Below are positions 30,524 through 38,546 of a DNA stretch of 64,000 bases, piece by piece. Position 1 is the first letter of the stretch, and the number at the start of each line of letters is the position of its first letter. Under the pieces are notes generated by a model. The model was not told the DNA's origin and did no database searches. It worked only from the letters and a program-made list of their open reading frames with translations. Source of the DNA: Gammaproteobacteria bacterium (GTDB taxonomy: Bacteria > Pseudomonadota > Gammaproteobacteria > Pseudomonadales > Pseudohongiellaceae). Both the position numbers and the translations under genes were made by a program. The stretch is from contig PALV01000017.1 of the NCBI GenBank assembly GCA_002706685.1, forward strand, positions 1 to 64,000. Direction: 5' to 3'.

Positions 30524-31945
30524 CTAAACCCGCCCAAACGTATCTTCAAACCGCACGATATCATCCTCCCCCAGATAACTACCACTCTGCACCTCAATCA
30601 ACTCCAGCGCTACCTTTCCGGGGTTCGTCAACCGATGAGTCACACCAATCGGAATATATACCGATTGGTTCTCTGTCAGTAAGCTTTCCTTCTCGCCAAC
30701 CTGCACGACCGCGGTGCCGGATACCACTACCCAGTGCTCAGCACGGTGATGATGCATTTGCAACGACAGCGAGGCGCCCGGTTTGACCGTGATACGTTTT
30801 ACCTGATAACGCTGGCCGTTGTCGATCGAGTCGTAGCTACCCCAAGGGCGATGCACTTCTCGGTGAAACAGGTGTTCCTCGCGTTTGCAATTTGCTATTT
30901 CATCAACAACCTTTTTTACTTCCTGCACCTGATCTTTGTGTGCTACAAGCAGTGCATTTTTGGTATCCACTACCACCAGATCATCCAACCCGATTGTCAC
31001 CACCAGCTTGTTTTTGTTGTCGTTGTGCACCAGTGTGTTGTGGGTGTTGATATTGATCACATCTCCAATGCTGGCGGTGTGGCTGGAATCTTTCTCCAGA
31101 ATCTCCCAAATGGCGCGCCAGCCACCGATATCGCTCCAGCCGGCATCCAGTGGTACCACGCGCACATTGTCGGCTTTCTCCATGACTGCATAGTCAATCG
31201 AATCGCTTGGGCAGGCGGCAAAGGCCCGGGCATCAACCCGGATAAAGTCCAGGTCGCCCCTGGCGGCGCGCATGGCGCCTTGGCAGTGTTCAACGATGGC
31301 CGGGGTGGTGTGCTGCAGTGCGTCCAGGTAGGCGGCGGCTTTGAAGACAAACATGCCGCTATTCCAAAGGTGTTTGCCGGAACTTAGGTATTGTTCGGCG
31401 GTCTCAATCGAAGGCTTTTCGGTAAAGCAAACCACAGCTCTTGGGCCTGGCTTTGTAGAATCCTGATCTGTGGTTTCGATGTAGCCATAGCCCGTTTCAG
31501 GGTGTGTCGGTACGATGCCAAAAGTAATAAGCTCATCGCCGGTAGCTGCGAACTGAGCCGCGATGTCCAAGGCCTTTTGGAATGCGTTCTCGTCGCGGAT
31601 CACATGATCAGCCGGGAAGACGGCAATGATAGCTTGTGGATTAATTTGCATTGCCTTGATTGCAGCTATTGCAATAGCTGGAGCGGTATTTTTGGCTTCG
31701 GGTTCCAGTAAAATTGCAGCTGGCTTGATGCCAACGCTCTGCATTTGTTCAGCGAGCATAAAGCGATGATCTTCATTGCATACAACGATTGGTGGCAACA
31801 GGTGGCGCACTCGCAGAGCTGTCTCCTGTAACAGGGTATGTTTTCCGTCTGTAAGCCTATGAAATTGCTTCGGGTAGTGCTTACGTGACAGCGGCCAAAG
31901 GCGTGTGCCTGAGCCCCCAGAGAGGATAACCGGAATGACCTGCAT
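30524..31945 (-). CDS. manC: Mannose-1-phosphate guanylyltransferase/mannose-6-phosphate isomerase
   Basis: 473 residues, the usual size of the bifunctional ManC/CpsB/AlgA group. The N-terminus has the nucleotidyltransferase motif SGGSGTRLWPLSRKHYPK, then FVEKPS-type FTEKPS and WNSGMFVF. The C-terminus has the type II PMI cupin (HRPWGSYDSI, KPGASLSLQMHHHRAEHW). It supplies GDP-mannose for Gmd and Fcl. It is oriented against the rest of the cluster, so it is transcribed from its own promoter. The phosphomannomutase gene is not in the window. Confidence 0.96.
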   Translation of the reverse strand: MQVIPVILSGGSGTRLWPLSRKHYPKQFHRLTDGKHTLLQETALRVRHLLPPIVVCNEDHRFMLAEQMQSVGIKPAAILLEPEAKNTAPAIAIAAIKAMQINPQAIIAVFPADHVIRDENAFQKALDIAAQFAATGDELITFGIVPTHPETGYGYIETTDQDSTKPGPRAVVCFTEKPSIETAEQYLSSGKHLWNSGMFVFKAAAYLDALQHTTPAIVEHCQGAMRAARGDLDFIRVDARAFAACPSDSIDYAVMEKADNVRVVPLDAGWSDIGGWRAIWEILEKDSSHTASIGDVININTHNTLVHNDNKNKLVVTIGLDDLVVVDTKNALLVAHKDQVQEVKKVVDEIANCKREEHLFHREVHRPWGSYDSIDNGQRYQVKRITVKPGASLSLQMHHHRAEHWVVVSGTAVVQVGEKESLLTENQSVYIPIGVTHRLTNPGKVALELIEVQSGSYLGEDDIVRFEDTFGRV

Positions 31946-32026
31946 GAATTCGGAGAGCTCCTGTTGCTGATTCCTGCTTTCAAGCGCGTCAGTCTAGCAA
32001 GGGCAAATAGGGCGGTCTATAGTCCG

Positions 32027-32100
32027 AATGGGGGATTAATATCGGAGGTATCTAGCAGGGTCATCTGCACTGTGCAATCCCCCATTTTCTGCAGCAATTA
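32027..32100. repeat. Inverted repeat of IS-end type upstream of manC
   Basis: AATGGGGGATT at 32027-32037 and AATCCCCCATT at 32076-32086 are perfect 11-bp inverted repeats. The right one continues as TTCTGCAGCAATTA and closely resembles the end of the IS407-like element at 17345-18539. They look like two IS termini left facing each other, but could also fold as one hairpin. Confidence 0.6.
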
Positions 32101-32155
32101 CTCGAAAATATTTTTCTGCCACCAGGGATCGGCGAGGTGCTCAGACACCCATCCT

Positions 32156-33064
32156 TTAAACCATCGCCAGCCACACTGGAATAACCACAAACGCCAGAAG
32201 TGTCTGCACGCTGATGATATTGGCCATCATGGGCGCATTGCCGCCCAGTTGTCTGGCCAGAATGTAGGCGGAGGTGGCGGTGGGCAGACAGGCCAGCAGT
32301 AGCAGAACCTGTCGGCTCAGCAGATCCAGTTGCCACCAGGTCGCCAGGCCCAGCATTAGCCCGGGCATTACCACAAACTTGAGCACGCTGGAGCAGGCAA
32401 TGTTGGGCCAGTCCTGTTTCACCGTGGTCAGGCTAAGGGCAACGCCTACTGCTAACAGGCCGAGGGGCAGGGCGGTGCTGCCCAGGGTTGCCAGCAGGGT
32501 TTCGATCCAGTTACCCATCAGGCCCAGTCCACTGAGGTTGAGTGCAACGCCCAGCAGGCAGGCGACAATCAGGGGATTGCTCAGTATTCCGCTAAGCACT
32601 TGAGCTGGCGATTTGCCCGGGCCGTCGGTGGCCAGCGAAAAACAGATGACGCTAAGCACATTGACCAGGGGGATCATGATGCTGACAGCGATTGCGGCGA
32701 TCACCAGTCCGGCATCGCCAAACAGCGCGCTGGCAACGGCCAGGCCTATGTAGGTGTTGAATCGGATGGCACCCTGGAACAAGGACGTGAAATCGGCAGC
32801 ATTGTCACTGGCCCAGGGTTTTATCAACCAGGTGAGCGCGCTGGTCAGCAGCAGAGCGGTGCAGATCACCAGCGCAAAACGCCCGAAGTCGGCATCACTA
32901 AAATCTGCCAGTGCCAGGCGGTGAACCAGCAGGGCGGGAAAGGCAATGTAGTAGGTCAGGCGTTCAATGCCCGGCCAGAACTCGGCACCAGGAAAGTTGA
33001 TCCGGCGCAGCAGCGCGCCGAATAGTATCAGCAGGAATACGGGCCCCAGGGCGTTGGCAATCAT
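32156..33064 (-). CDS. AEC-family transporter
   Basis: 302 residues with about ten hydrophobic segments arranged as two five-helix halves. The start VFLLILFGALLRRINF and the second-half motif GLLAVGVALSLTTVKQDW are typical of the auxin efflux carrier (AEC/YfdV/MdcF-like) family, which moves small organic anions or weak acids across the inner membrane. No substrate can be read from the sequence, and no metabolic gene stands next to it. It is transcribed toward manC with its own upstream region. Confidence 0.85.
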   Translation of the reverse strand: MIANALGPVFLLILFGALLRRINFPGAEFWPGIERLTYYIAFPALLVHRLALADFSDADFGRFALVICTALLLTSALTWLIKPWASDNAADFTSLFQGAIRFNTYIGLAVASALFGDAGLVIAAIAVSIMIPLVNVLSVICFSLATDGPGKSPAQVLSGILSNPLIVACLLGVALNLSGLGLMGNWIETLLATLGSTALPLGLLAVGVALSLTTVKQDWPNIACSSVLKFVVMPGLMLGLATWWQLDLLSRQVLLLLACLPTATSAYILARQLGGNAPMMANIISVQTLLAFVVIPVWLAMV

Positions 33065-33270
33065 GGCTGCATCATGAGGCTTGCTTGCGGATTGAGCAAG
33101 TGTGAGAGAATGTGACCTTTATCCGATTCCGAGGCGGCAATGCAGGGCAGGGTGGTGCCGATGACCCAGGGGATCCTGGTGGGGTAATCCCCCAAAAGGG
33201 TTGTACCCATCGATGCTGGCCTGCTTCTATACTGAACAGGTTTACTGGCTCAGTATGAGGCTTATTTACC

Positions 33271-35220
33271 GTGTACCCTCAATTGTTTTCCAGATACCAG
33301 GCAGGACGTGTGCGACTTTTCTCATGGCTGGTGCTATTGGCGGCAGCGCTGGTCTGGATGGCTGCCCCAGTCGCCCACGCCCAACCCTGGCCCGAGTACA
33401 GTGAACGAAACTTCAGTATCACGCGCCTTCAACGCCAGACAATCAGTGGCACGACAGCCGATGGTGCCAGCGTGCGCTTTGAGATCGGGCTGATGCGCAT
33501 GACCGCCAGGCGGAATGTTCGTTTTAACGGGGAGCGCCTGAGCGAGGGTGATCAGCTGTTTGGCTGGGCGCGTTATGCCGACGGCGCCGCGCACTGGTTA
33601 GTGCCACCGTCCCGTCAGGTCTATCTGATCAATAGCAAAAACCTGGGCTTTGCCCGGCAAACCGCGGGCGCTGAGACACTGATCAAGGTGGATCTTCTGA
33701 CGGGGGAGGTCAGTGATTCCGGTCTGGCGGATCTGCAGTTTGTACCAAGCTCCTATCCAGTGGCGCAGTATGAAGAGCGCGACGGGCAGTGGGTGCAGCG
33801 GTCTACGCTGGTCCCTTCGCGTGGTCTCTATGTGGGGCTGCTGCCGGGTGCGCCGGCGGATGAGCGGGTAATACTGGGGCCGCGCGGAGAACCCATCACA
33901 CGGCTCTCCAATATTGATGAGGCAGCTCCGCGGCGCATCATTCGCCATGACGAGCATGAGGCATTGCTCGCGCGCAACCCGCTGACCCAACATGACCAGC
34001 AGCTGGCGGACCCGAACCCCGATCCTGAGCACGCTAATATGCCCATTGGTGTGCGCCCATGGCGTTATCTGTCGCTGATGGATTATCCGATCATGGCAAC
34101 ACCTGGCGGTGCTCTTGTCGTGCGCCACCGTCAGGATGACGGGCAGGTGCTATGGGGAATCTATGGTCAGGATGGCGCGCTGACCATGCCATTGCTTGAC
34201 GAGTTGCACTTTACGTTCAGGCCGGAGCGCATTGAGCGCGATCGCAATGTCAATGTGCCGCACTTTGTTTTTATGATTCCGCTGGCCGGTGAGCCTGGGC
34301 TTTACTGGCCGATCAAGGATGATGGCACGCCGGTTTCTGCAGCTGACGGTATTGTAGGTTTCCAGCCCGTGATGGGGGGCGAATCCATGCGCAATATGAT
34401 GCAGGCCTGGCCCAGCGGATTTACCGCTCCCTGGGCCTACACCGCTGTGCTGTGGGAGGGCGAGGGGCAGCGCGCCTGGGCGCTGGCTAATGGCGCCTTT
34501 AATGATGAGCGCCTGACGCAGACACGCCCGGGTGCCAGTTGGCAGGACTGGCAGGTGATAGAGTTTGGCGTTGACGAGGTGCAGGTATACGTGCCAACCA
34601 CGGACTATTACGGCCGCCCGTTTGCCAGTGGCACCGCGCCGCCGATGATGGCGCGTGCCCGAGCGATGCCCGGTGTTATGGCGCAGATGAAAGACGGTCC
34701 GGTGTTTGTGCTGACGCCGGACACCGGCAGCGGATTACCAGGTGCCTGGCGGGAAGTCGGTATTGGGCCTTTTGCCAGTTATCAAGCGGCACAGACGGGA
34801 TTGACCAACTACAACAACGCGGTGCGTAGCGCAGCGGCAGCGCGTACTGATGAATTGCTGGCAACTTACCGCGAACAACGCGCTCAGATGGCTGCGGCCC
34901 ACGAGGCATCGTTGCGCAATCTGAATCTGCGCTCGATTGAGCAACGTGGCCCGGGCAGTGACACCGATGTCGAGTATTACTGCGCTTATCGCGACGCTGA
35001 TGCCTGCACCGGCATGCGCAATGAGTGGGAGCGCATCAAGGCTCTGCCCCCGCCGCCGCCCCCGCCGGCATCATTCGGGGCACGCGAGTCTATCTGGTCC
35101 ACCTGGCGTGACGAAAGCAGCAACCGGGGCTATTCAGGCCCCAGTGCTTTGGGCGGCGGTTACCGCTGGGACAATGGCTCACTGGTCGGGCCTTTTGGGC
35201 AGACGGTGGATTCGCTTTAG
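33271..35220 (+). CDS. Large secreted protein of unknown function
   Basis: 649 residues. A GTG at 33271 gives an N-terminal signal peptide: basic start, hydrophobic SWLVLLAAALVWMAAP, likely cut after AHAQ. I recognise no family. The mature part is rich in Trp, Gly, Pro and beta-type segments (for example GQVLWGIYGQDGALTMPLLD and VEFGVDE-like stretches). Residues about 495-545 suggest an alanine-rich coiled coil (YRE..RAQMAAAHEASLRNL), followed by two cysteines close together (YYCAYRDADAC), a run of seven prolines near 591-597 and a Ser/Gly-rich end. It is probably periplasmic or surface exposed. It stands alone between the AEC gene and a small two-gene module. Confidence 0.75.
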   Translation: MYPQLFSRYQAGRVRLFSWLVLLAAALVWMAAPVAHAQPWPEYSERNFSITRLQRQTISGTTADGASVRFEIGLMRMTARRNVRFNGERLSEGDQLFGWARYADGAAHWLVPPSRQVYLINSKNLGFARQTAGAETLIKVDLLTGEVSDSGLADLQFVPSSYPVAQYEERDGQWVQRSTLVPSRGLYVGLLPGAPADERVILGPRGEPITRLSNIDEAAPRRIIRHDEHEALLARNPLTQHDQQLADPNPDPEHANMPIGVRPWRYLSLMDYPIMATPGGALVVRHRQDDGQVLWGIYGQDGALTMPLLDELHFTFRPERIERDRNVNVPHFVFMIPLAGEPGLYWPIKDDGTPVSAADGIVGFQPVMGGESMRNMMQAWPSGFTAPWAYTAVLWEGEGQRAWALANGAFNDERLTQTRPGASWQDWQVIEFGVDEVQVYVPTTDYYGRPFASGTAPPMMARARAMPGVMAQMKDGPVFVLTPDTGSGLPGAWREVGIGPFASYQAAQTGLTNYNNAVRSAAAARTDELLATYREQRAQMAAAHEASLRNLNLRSIEQRGPGSDTDVEYYCAYRDADACTGMRNEWERIKALPPPPPPPASFGARESIWSTWRDESSNRGYSGPSALGGGYRWDNGSLVGPFGQTVDSL

Positions 35221-35281
35221 CTCAGCAAGTTGCGCTTAGATGGTCTATACCTGATTAAGGATGAAATCAGGAAATTCACAG

Positions 35282-35521
35282 ATGCATTTTCTTTATACGG
35301 ATTACTTTGAAAAGCATGTTCTACGCAAACGCCCTTATCTTAAAAAGGAGTGGTGTGAACGGGTGCTTGAAAACCCTCGTTTCTGGGAGCCGCAGGATGA
35401 CAACCGATTCAGGTTCTGGGCTGTGATAGAAGAATTGGGCGGGCGGTACTTGAGAGTCGTAACGTTGGCAGATAAAGTGACAATTCACAATGCGTTCCCT
35501 GACCGGAGGTTCAAGCCATGA
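35282..35521 (+). CDS. DUF4258-like small protein, possible toxin of a pair
   Basis: 79 residues from the ATG at 35282, chosen because AGGAAA lies seven bases upstream. An ATG at 35261 has no room for a ribosome site. The layout (KHVLRKRPYLKKEWCERVLENP, then WAVIEELGGRYLRVVTLADKVTIHNAFPDRRF) is that of compact RelE-like/DUF4258 proteins, which are predicted toxins when paired with a DUF2283 gene. The next gene is such a DUF2283 gene, with ATGA overlap. Toxicity is inference. Confidence 0.65.
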   Translation: MHFLYTDYFEKHVLRKRPYLKKEWCERVLENPRFWEPQDDNRFRFWAVIEELGGRYLRVVTLADKVTIHNAFPDRRFKP

Positions 35522-35736
35522 AACTGAATTATTGCCCGGAGACGGACTCTCTCTATATTGATCTTTCGGAGCGCGCGAGTGCGGAGAGCCGCGAAATTTC
35601 AGAAGGAATTGTCCTGGATTACGATGCCAACGGGGAGTTGGTTGGCATTGATATCGATAACGCCAGCCGCAAAGTAGACCTGGATCGTTTGACCGTTAGC
35701 AGATTGCCTGGACCTGTAGAGACGGAGGCGGCTTAA
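35518..35736 (+). CDS. DUF2283 family protein, possible antitoxin
   Basis: 72 residues. The start MKLNYCPETDSLYIDLSE, then SREISEGIVLDYDANGELVGIDIDNASRKVDL, fits DUF2283 closely (these proteins begin with a 'Y..e.D.LYI.l' strand and continue with 'DYD..G..vGIeI..AS'). The start overlaps the upstream stop and follows a GGAGG site, indicating translational coupling. It is a plausible antitoxin-like partner of the preceding small protein. A family A palindrome begins seven bases after the stop. Confidence 0.8.
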   Translation: MKLNYCPETDSLYIDLSERASAESREISEGIVLDYDANGELVGIDIDNASRKVDLDRLTVSRLPGPVETEAA

Positions 35737-35742
35737 AGGGGG

Positions 35743-35796
35743 GCATAAAGGGGACGGAGGGATTTACCTCGCTAAATCCCTCCGTCCCCTTTATGC
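35743..35796. repeat. Long palindromic repeat (family A, copy 2)
   Basis: Perfect 24-base arms (35743-35766 and 35773-35796) around a six-base loop. The core is the same as at 3280 and 57370, but the outer arm is GCATAAAG/CTTTATGC. It lies between convergent genes and may serve both as a transcription end. Confidence 0.92.
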
Positions 35797-35811
35797 TTCC
35801 TTTATGAGCAT

Positions 35812-36765
35812 TTACTGACCAGCGCGCTGGGAGATGCTTGGCCCCAGTAGATACATCAGAGACTCTTCAGACAGTGGTGTGCCCTCTGCCATACGCGTGG
35901 AAGCGTTAGCCCAGATCTTGCCGGCACGGTATGTGGCATTGCGCACCTTGATCTGCAGGTCACGGTATTCCGGTGAGTCCTGCGCCAGACCGGAGAAGCT
36001 GGACAAGTCCGCGTTGCCGATCAGGACCACATCGACGCCAGGGACTGAAGCAATCTCTAGCGCGTTGTTGACGCCTTCCACAGTCTCGATCATGACAGCA
36101 ACCAGCATATTGTCGTTGGCACTTTCGCGGAAGGTTTCACCCTCTGGCAGGAACGGGCGCCACAGGCCAGGACCCTGGCCGCCACCGGCACTGCGGCGGG
36201 CGATAGGTGGGTAACGTGCGTAGCGGGCGGCCTCGCGTGCCTGGATGGCGTCGTTGACGGTGGGTACGATAATGCCGAGCATGCCCATATCCATGGCTTT
36301 CTGTACGGCGCCCTCGCTGGCATCGGGCAGTCTCAGGATGGGTGTCGCGCCGACATTGGGACAGGCCGCGATCATGTCTTCAACTTCGTCATAGCGCAGC
36401 GTGCTGTGCTGCATCTCGAACCAGGTGTAGTCGTAGTCCGGGGCTTCTTCACAGTATCGCTCGATGTCGAACTCGGAGATGGAGTGACTGAAGATCTGCT
36501 CGCCTCTGAGCAGTTTGGCCTTGGCAGTGTTGTAGAGAGTGCGATCAGGATTCTCCATGAAGTCTTTTACCGCCCACCCCCAGGGACGACCTTCATGAAT
36601 GGGGACTGCCTCAACTTCTCCAGTTCCCCAGCCTGAGACGTCGATGGCTTCCTGGGCCTGAGTGGTTACAGAGAGCAGCATCGACGCCGCGATGCTGGCA
36701 GAAAGCATGGCAGCACCGGACAGCATGCGGCGCATGGGTTGGAACGTGAGCCCTGGTTTTTTCAT
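35812..36765 (-). CDS. HpcH/HpaI-type aldolase family protein with a signal peptide
   Basis: 317 residues. An unusual feature is a clear signal peptide: basic KKPGLTFQPMRRM, hydrophobic LSGAAMLSASIAASMLLSV, cleavage after TQAQ. The mature protein follows the HpcH/HpaI TIM-barrel pattern: TWFEMQHSTLRYDEV, PILRLPDASEGAVQKAMDMG, GIIVPTVNDAIQAREAARYA, VMIETVEGVNNA (metal-binding Glu) and VVLIGNADLSSF (metal-binding Asp). Cytoplasmic members split 4-hydroxy-2-oxo acids to pyruvate or related products. An exported one must act on a different or periplasmic substrate, or have lost aldolase activity. Confidence 0.85.
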   Translation of the reverse strand: MKKPGLTFQPMRRMLSGAAMLSASIAASMLLSVTTQAQEAIDVSGWGTGEVEAVPIHEGRPWGWAVKDFMENPDRTLYNTAKAKLLRGEQIFSHSISEFDIERYCEEAPDYDYTWFEMQHSTLRYDEVEDMIAACPNVGATPILRLPDASEGAVQKAMDMGMLGIIVPTVNDAIQAREAARYARYPPIARRSAGGGQGPGLWRPFLPEGETFRESANDNMLVAVMIETVEGVNNALEIASVPGVDVVLIGNADLSSFSGLAQDSPEYRDLQIKVRNATYRAGKIWANASTRMAEGTPLSEESLMYLLGPSISQRAGQ

Positions 36766-37096
36766 TAAGCATTCCTTTTTCTGATGACAGGTTATTTTTG
36801 GTTCCTGTTACGGGTTGGCTTATTCTGGATATTCGGATGCTGGGCGCATCATGTTCGGAACATACATTGCACTGAATATCACAGATCAGTGGCAAAACCA
36901 CGGATTACTGGCTTCGGTTCGTCGCATTGTGTCGGAAAGAGTGTGTATGTATGCGGAAAATAAGCGTTTTATAGAGATTCGGTGCTTGCTGTAAAATCGA
37001 CAGGATGTCGCAGGGTTACAGATTGGGTATCGGTTTTTTTGCCGGAAAGCCGTGCTAGACTTGAGGCATATCACGGGGTCTTACAAGGGGAGAACA
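36766..37096. other. Divergent intergenic region between the aldolase-like gene and phoN-like gene
   Basis: 331 bases with no gene that I can support. It must hold the promoters of the two divergent genes. GGGGAGAA just before 37097 is a good ribosome site for the phosphatase. No clear -35/-10 pair or operator stood out. Confidence 0.5.
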
Positions 37097-37927
37097 ATGA
37101 ATAATAATAAGTATGTCAATGGCATAACCTGGTGGGCAGCTGCACTGGTGGCCGGCCTCTCTGGCATGGCAACTGCCCAGCCGGCACCGGTGGAAGAATT
37201 GCGACCGGGCATGTTGATCGGCTATCTGACACCCGAAGAGATGCCGCATGCACTCAGCCTGATCCCGCCAGCGCCCGAGCCAGACTCTGCTGCGTTTGCC
37301 TGGGAGCAGGCCGTCAACAAGAACACGCTTGAGTTGCATGGCACCGCCCGCTGGGATCTTGCCACGGTTGATAACGACCTCAGTTTCCCAAACGCGGCGG
37401 GCACGTTTTCCTGTGCGCTGGATATGCCTATCAACGAGCAGGATACACCCTACCTTTACCAGTTGCTGCGGCGTACTTTGCCGGATGCCGGTCTGGCAAC
37501 CTATAGCGCCAAGGACCATTACCAGCGCACCCGCCCGTTTGTTGTGAATGAACAGCCCATCTGTGCAGAAGGCACTGAAGAGCGGCTGGCCAATGATGGG
37601 TCATATCCATCGGGTCATACGGCCATCGGCTGGGCTTGGGCACTGATTCTGGGGGAGCTGGCACCTGAGCGGGCCGACGCGATTGCTCAGCGTGGGCTGG
37701 CTTTTGGCGACAGCAGAATGGTGTGCAATGTGCACTGGCCGATGGATGTGATTCAAGGGCAAATTGTTGCGGCAGCTGCCGTGGCCAAATTGCACAGTAA
37801 TGCTACTTTCCGTGAAGACATGGCGGGGGCAGCTCGCGAAATTGAACATTACAGTGGCAAGGGCTTTGGCACTAACCGCGATTGTGACGCCGAAGCAGCA
37901 GCGCTGCAGATTGTGGTCGAGCGGTAG
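37097..37927 (+). CDS. Class A non-specific acid phosphatase (PhoN-like, PAP2 superfamily)
   Basis: 276 residues from the ATG at 37097, chosen for its GGGGAGAA ribosome site. The frame is open 45 bases further up. It has a signal peptide ending ATAQ. All three PAP2 blocks are present: KDHYQRTRP, the PSGHT segment (GSYPSGHTAIGWAWAL) and SRMVCNVHWPMDV with the phosphate-histidine. Spacing matches class A bacterial acid phosphatases, periplasmic vanadium-haloperoxidase-like enzymes that release phosphate from organic monoesters. Cysteines at CALDMP, PICAEG, MVCNV and DCDAE could form disulfides. Confidence 0.93.
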   Translation: MNNNKYVNGITWWAAALVAGLSGMATAQPAPVEELRPGMLIGYLTPEEMPHALSLIPPAPEPDSAAFAWEQAVNKNTLELHGTARWDLATVDNDLSFPNAAGTFSCALDMPINEQDTPYLYQLLRRTLPDAGLATYSAKDHYQRTRPFVVNEQPICAEGTEERLANDGSYPSGHTAIGWAWALILGELAPERADAIAQRGLAFGDSRMVCNVHWPMDVIQGQIVAAAAVAKLHSNATFREDMAGAAREIEHYSGKGFGTNRDCDAEAAALQIVVER

Positions 37928-37956
37928 GGTGGAGACTTTGGAAAGAGTAGCTATTG

Positions 37957-38463
37957 ATGACTGACAAAATGCACCACTGGCTGAATCTTGCCACCGGCCT
38001 TGCTGTAATTCTTGGCATGGTGTTCCTGGCCTTTGAGATTCGCCAGAACACCGAGATGATGCGCTCGCAGACGCGCGACTCGATCTCCGAGAAACAGATG
38101 ATGTTCTCAGAATGGGTCGCGACCGAGATCGATCTGGCTGCAGCGATAGCCAAAGCTAATGCGGGGGAAATGCTGGCGCCGGACGAGGGTGTCATGTATG
38201 CCTATTTTCTGGCTGGCGTATGGCGCGAGTGGGAGAATTCCTATTACCAGTTTCAGCGCGAGCTGTTTGATCGCGATGAGTTTGAACCACGACTGCAGCG
38301 CTGGCGTGCCAGCATGCGCACGGACCTTGCGCGTGTGAACTGGCTGGCGACACGGCAGAACTATGCACCGGCATTCCGGGCGGTAGTGGATGAGATCGTT
38401 GCCGAATACCCGGTGCCTGCTGAATTGCGTGATGATCGAGTTGATGAGACAGCGGTGCCATAA
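37957..38463 (+). CDS. Small membrane-anchored protein of unknown function
   Basis: 168 residues from the ATG at 37957. The TTG three bases up is in frame. One N-terminal membrane helix (WLNLATGLAVILGMVFLAFEI) is followed by a soluble, mostly helical domain: RQNTEMMRSQTRDSISEKQM, then FLAGVWREWENSYYQFQREL, rich in Trp, Tyr and acid. I have seen similar orphan proteins in marine gammaproteobacteria but no function is known to me. It follows the phosphatase gene by about 30 bases and may share its transcript. Confidence 0.7.
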   Translation: MTDKMHHWLNLATGLAVILGMVFLAFEIRQNTEMMRSQTRDSISEKQMMFSEWVATEIDLAAAIAKANAGEMLAPDEGVMYAYFLAGVWREWENSYYQFQRELFDRDEFEPRLQRWRASMRTDLARVNWLATRQNYAPAFRAVVDEIVAEYPVPAELRDDRVDETAVP

Positions 38464-38546
38464 GGCTTAAAGTGCAAACTGTCATGAATCCGCGCTAAAC
38501 TGTCAGGCTTTATTACCCCGCCATCAAACTCAAGGAAAGGTTGATC

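Noticed and set aside
33181..33210. GGGGTAATCCCCC word upstream of the secreted orphan as another IS end
   Set aside because: Too short, and the flanks do not match the IS termini seen elsewhere. Probably chance.
38370..38380. Second ops-like word (GGCGGTAGTGG)
   Set aside because: Inside the coding region of a small membrane protein, with the last bases wrong and no JUMPstart context.
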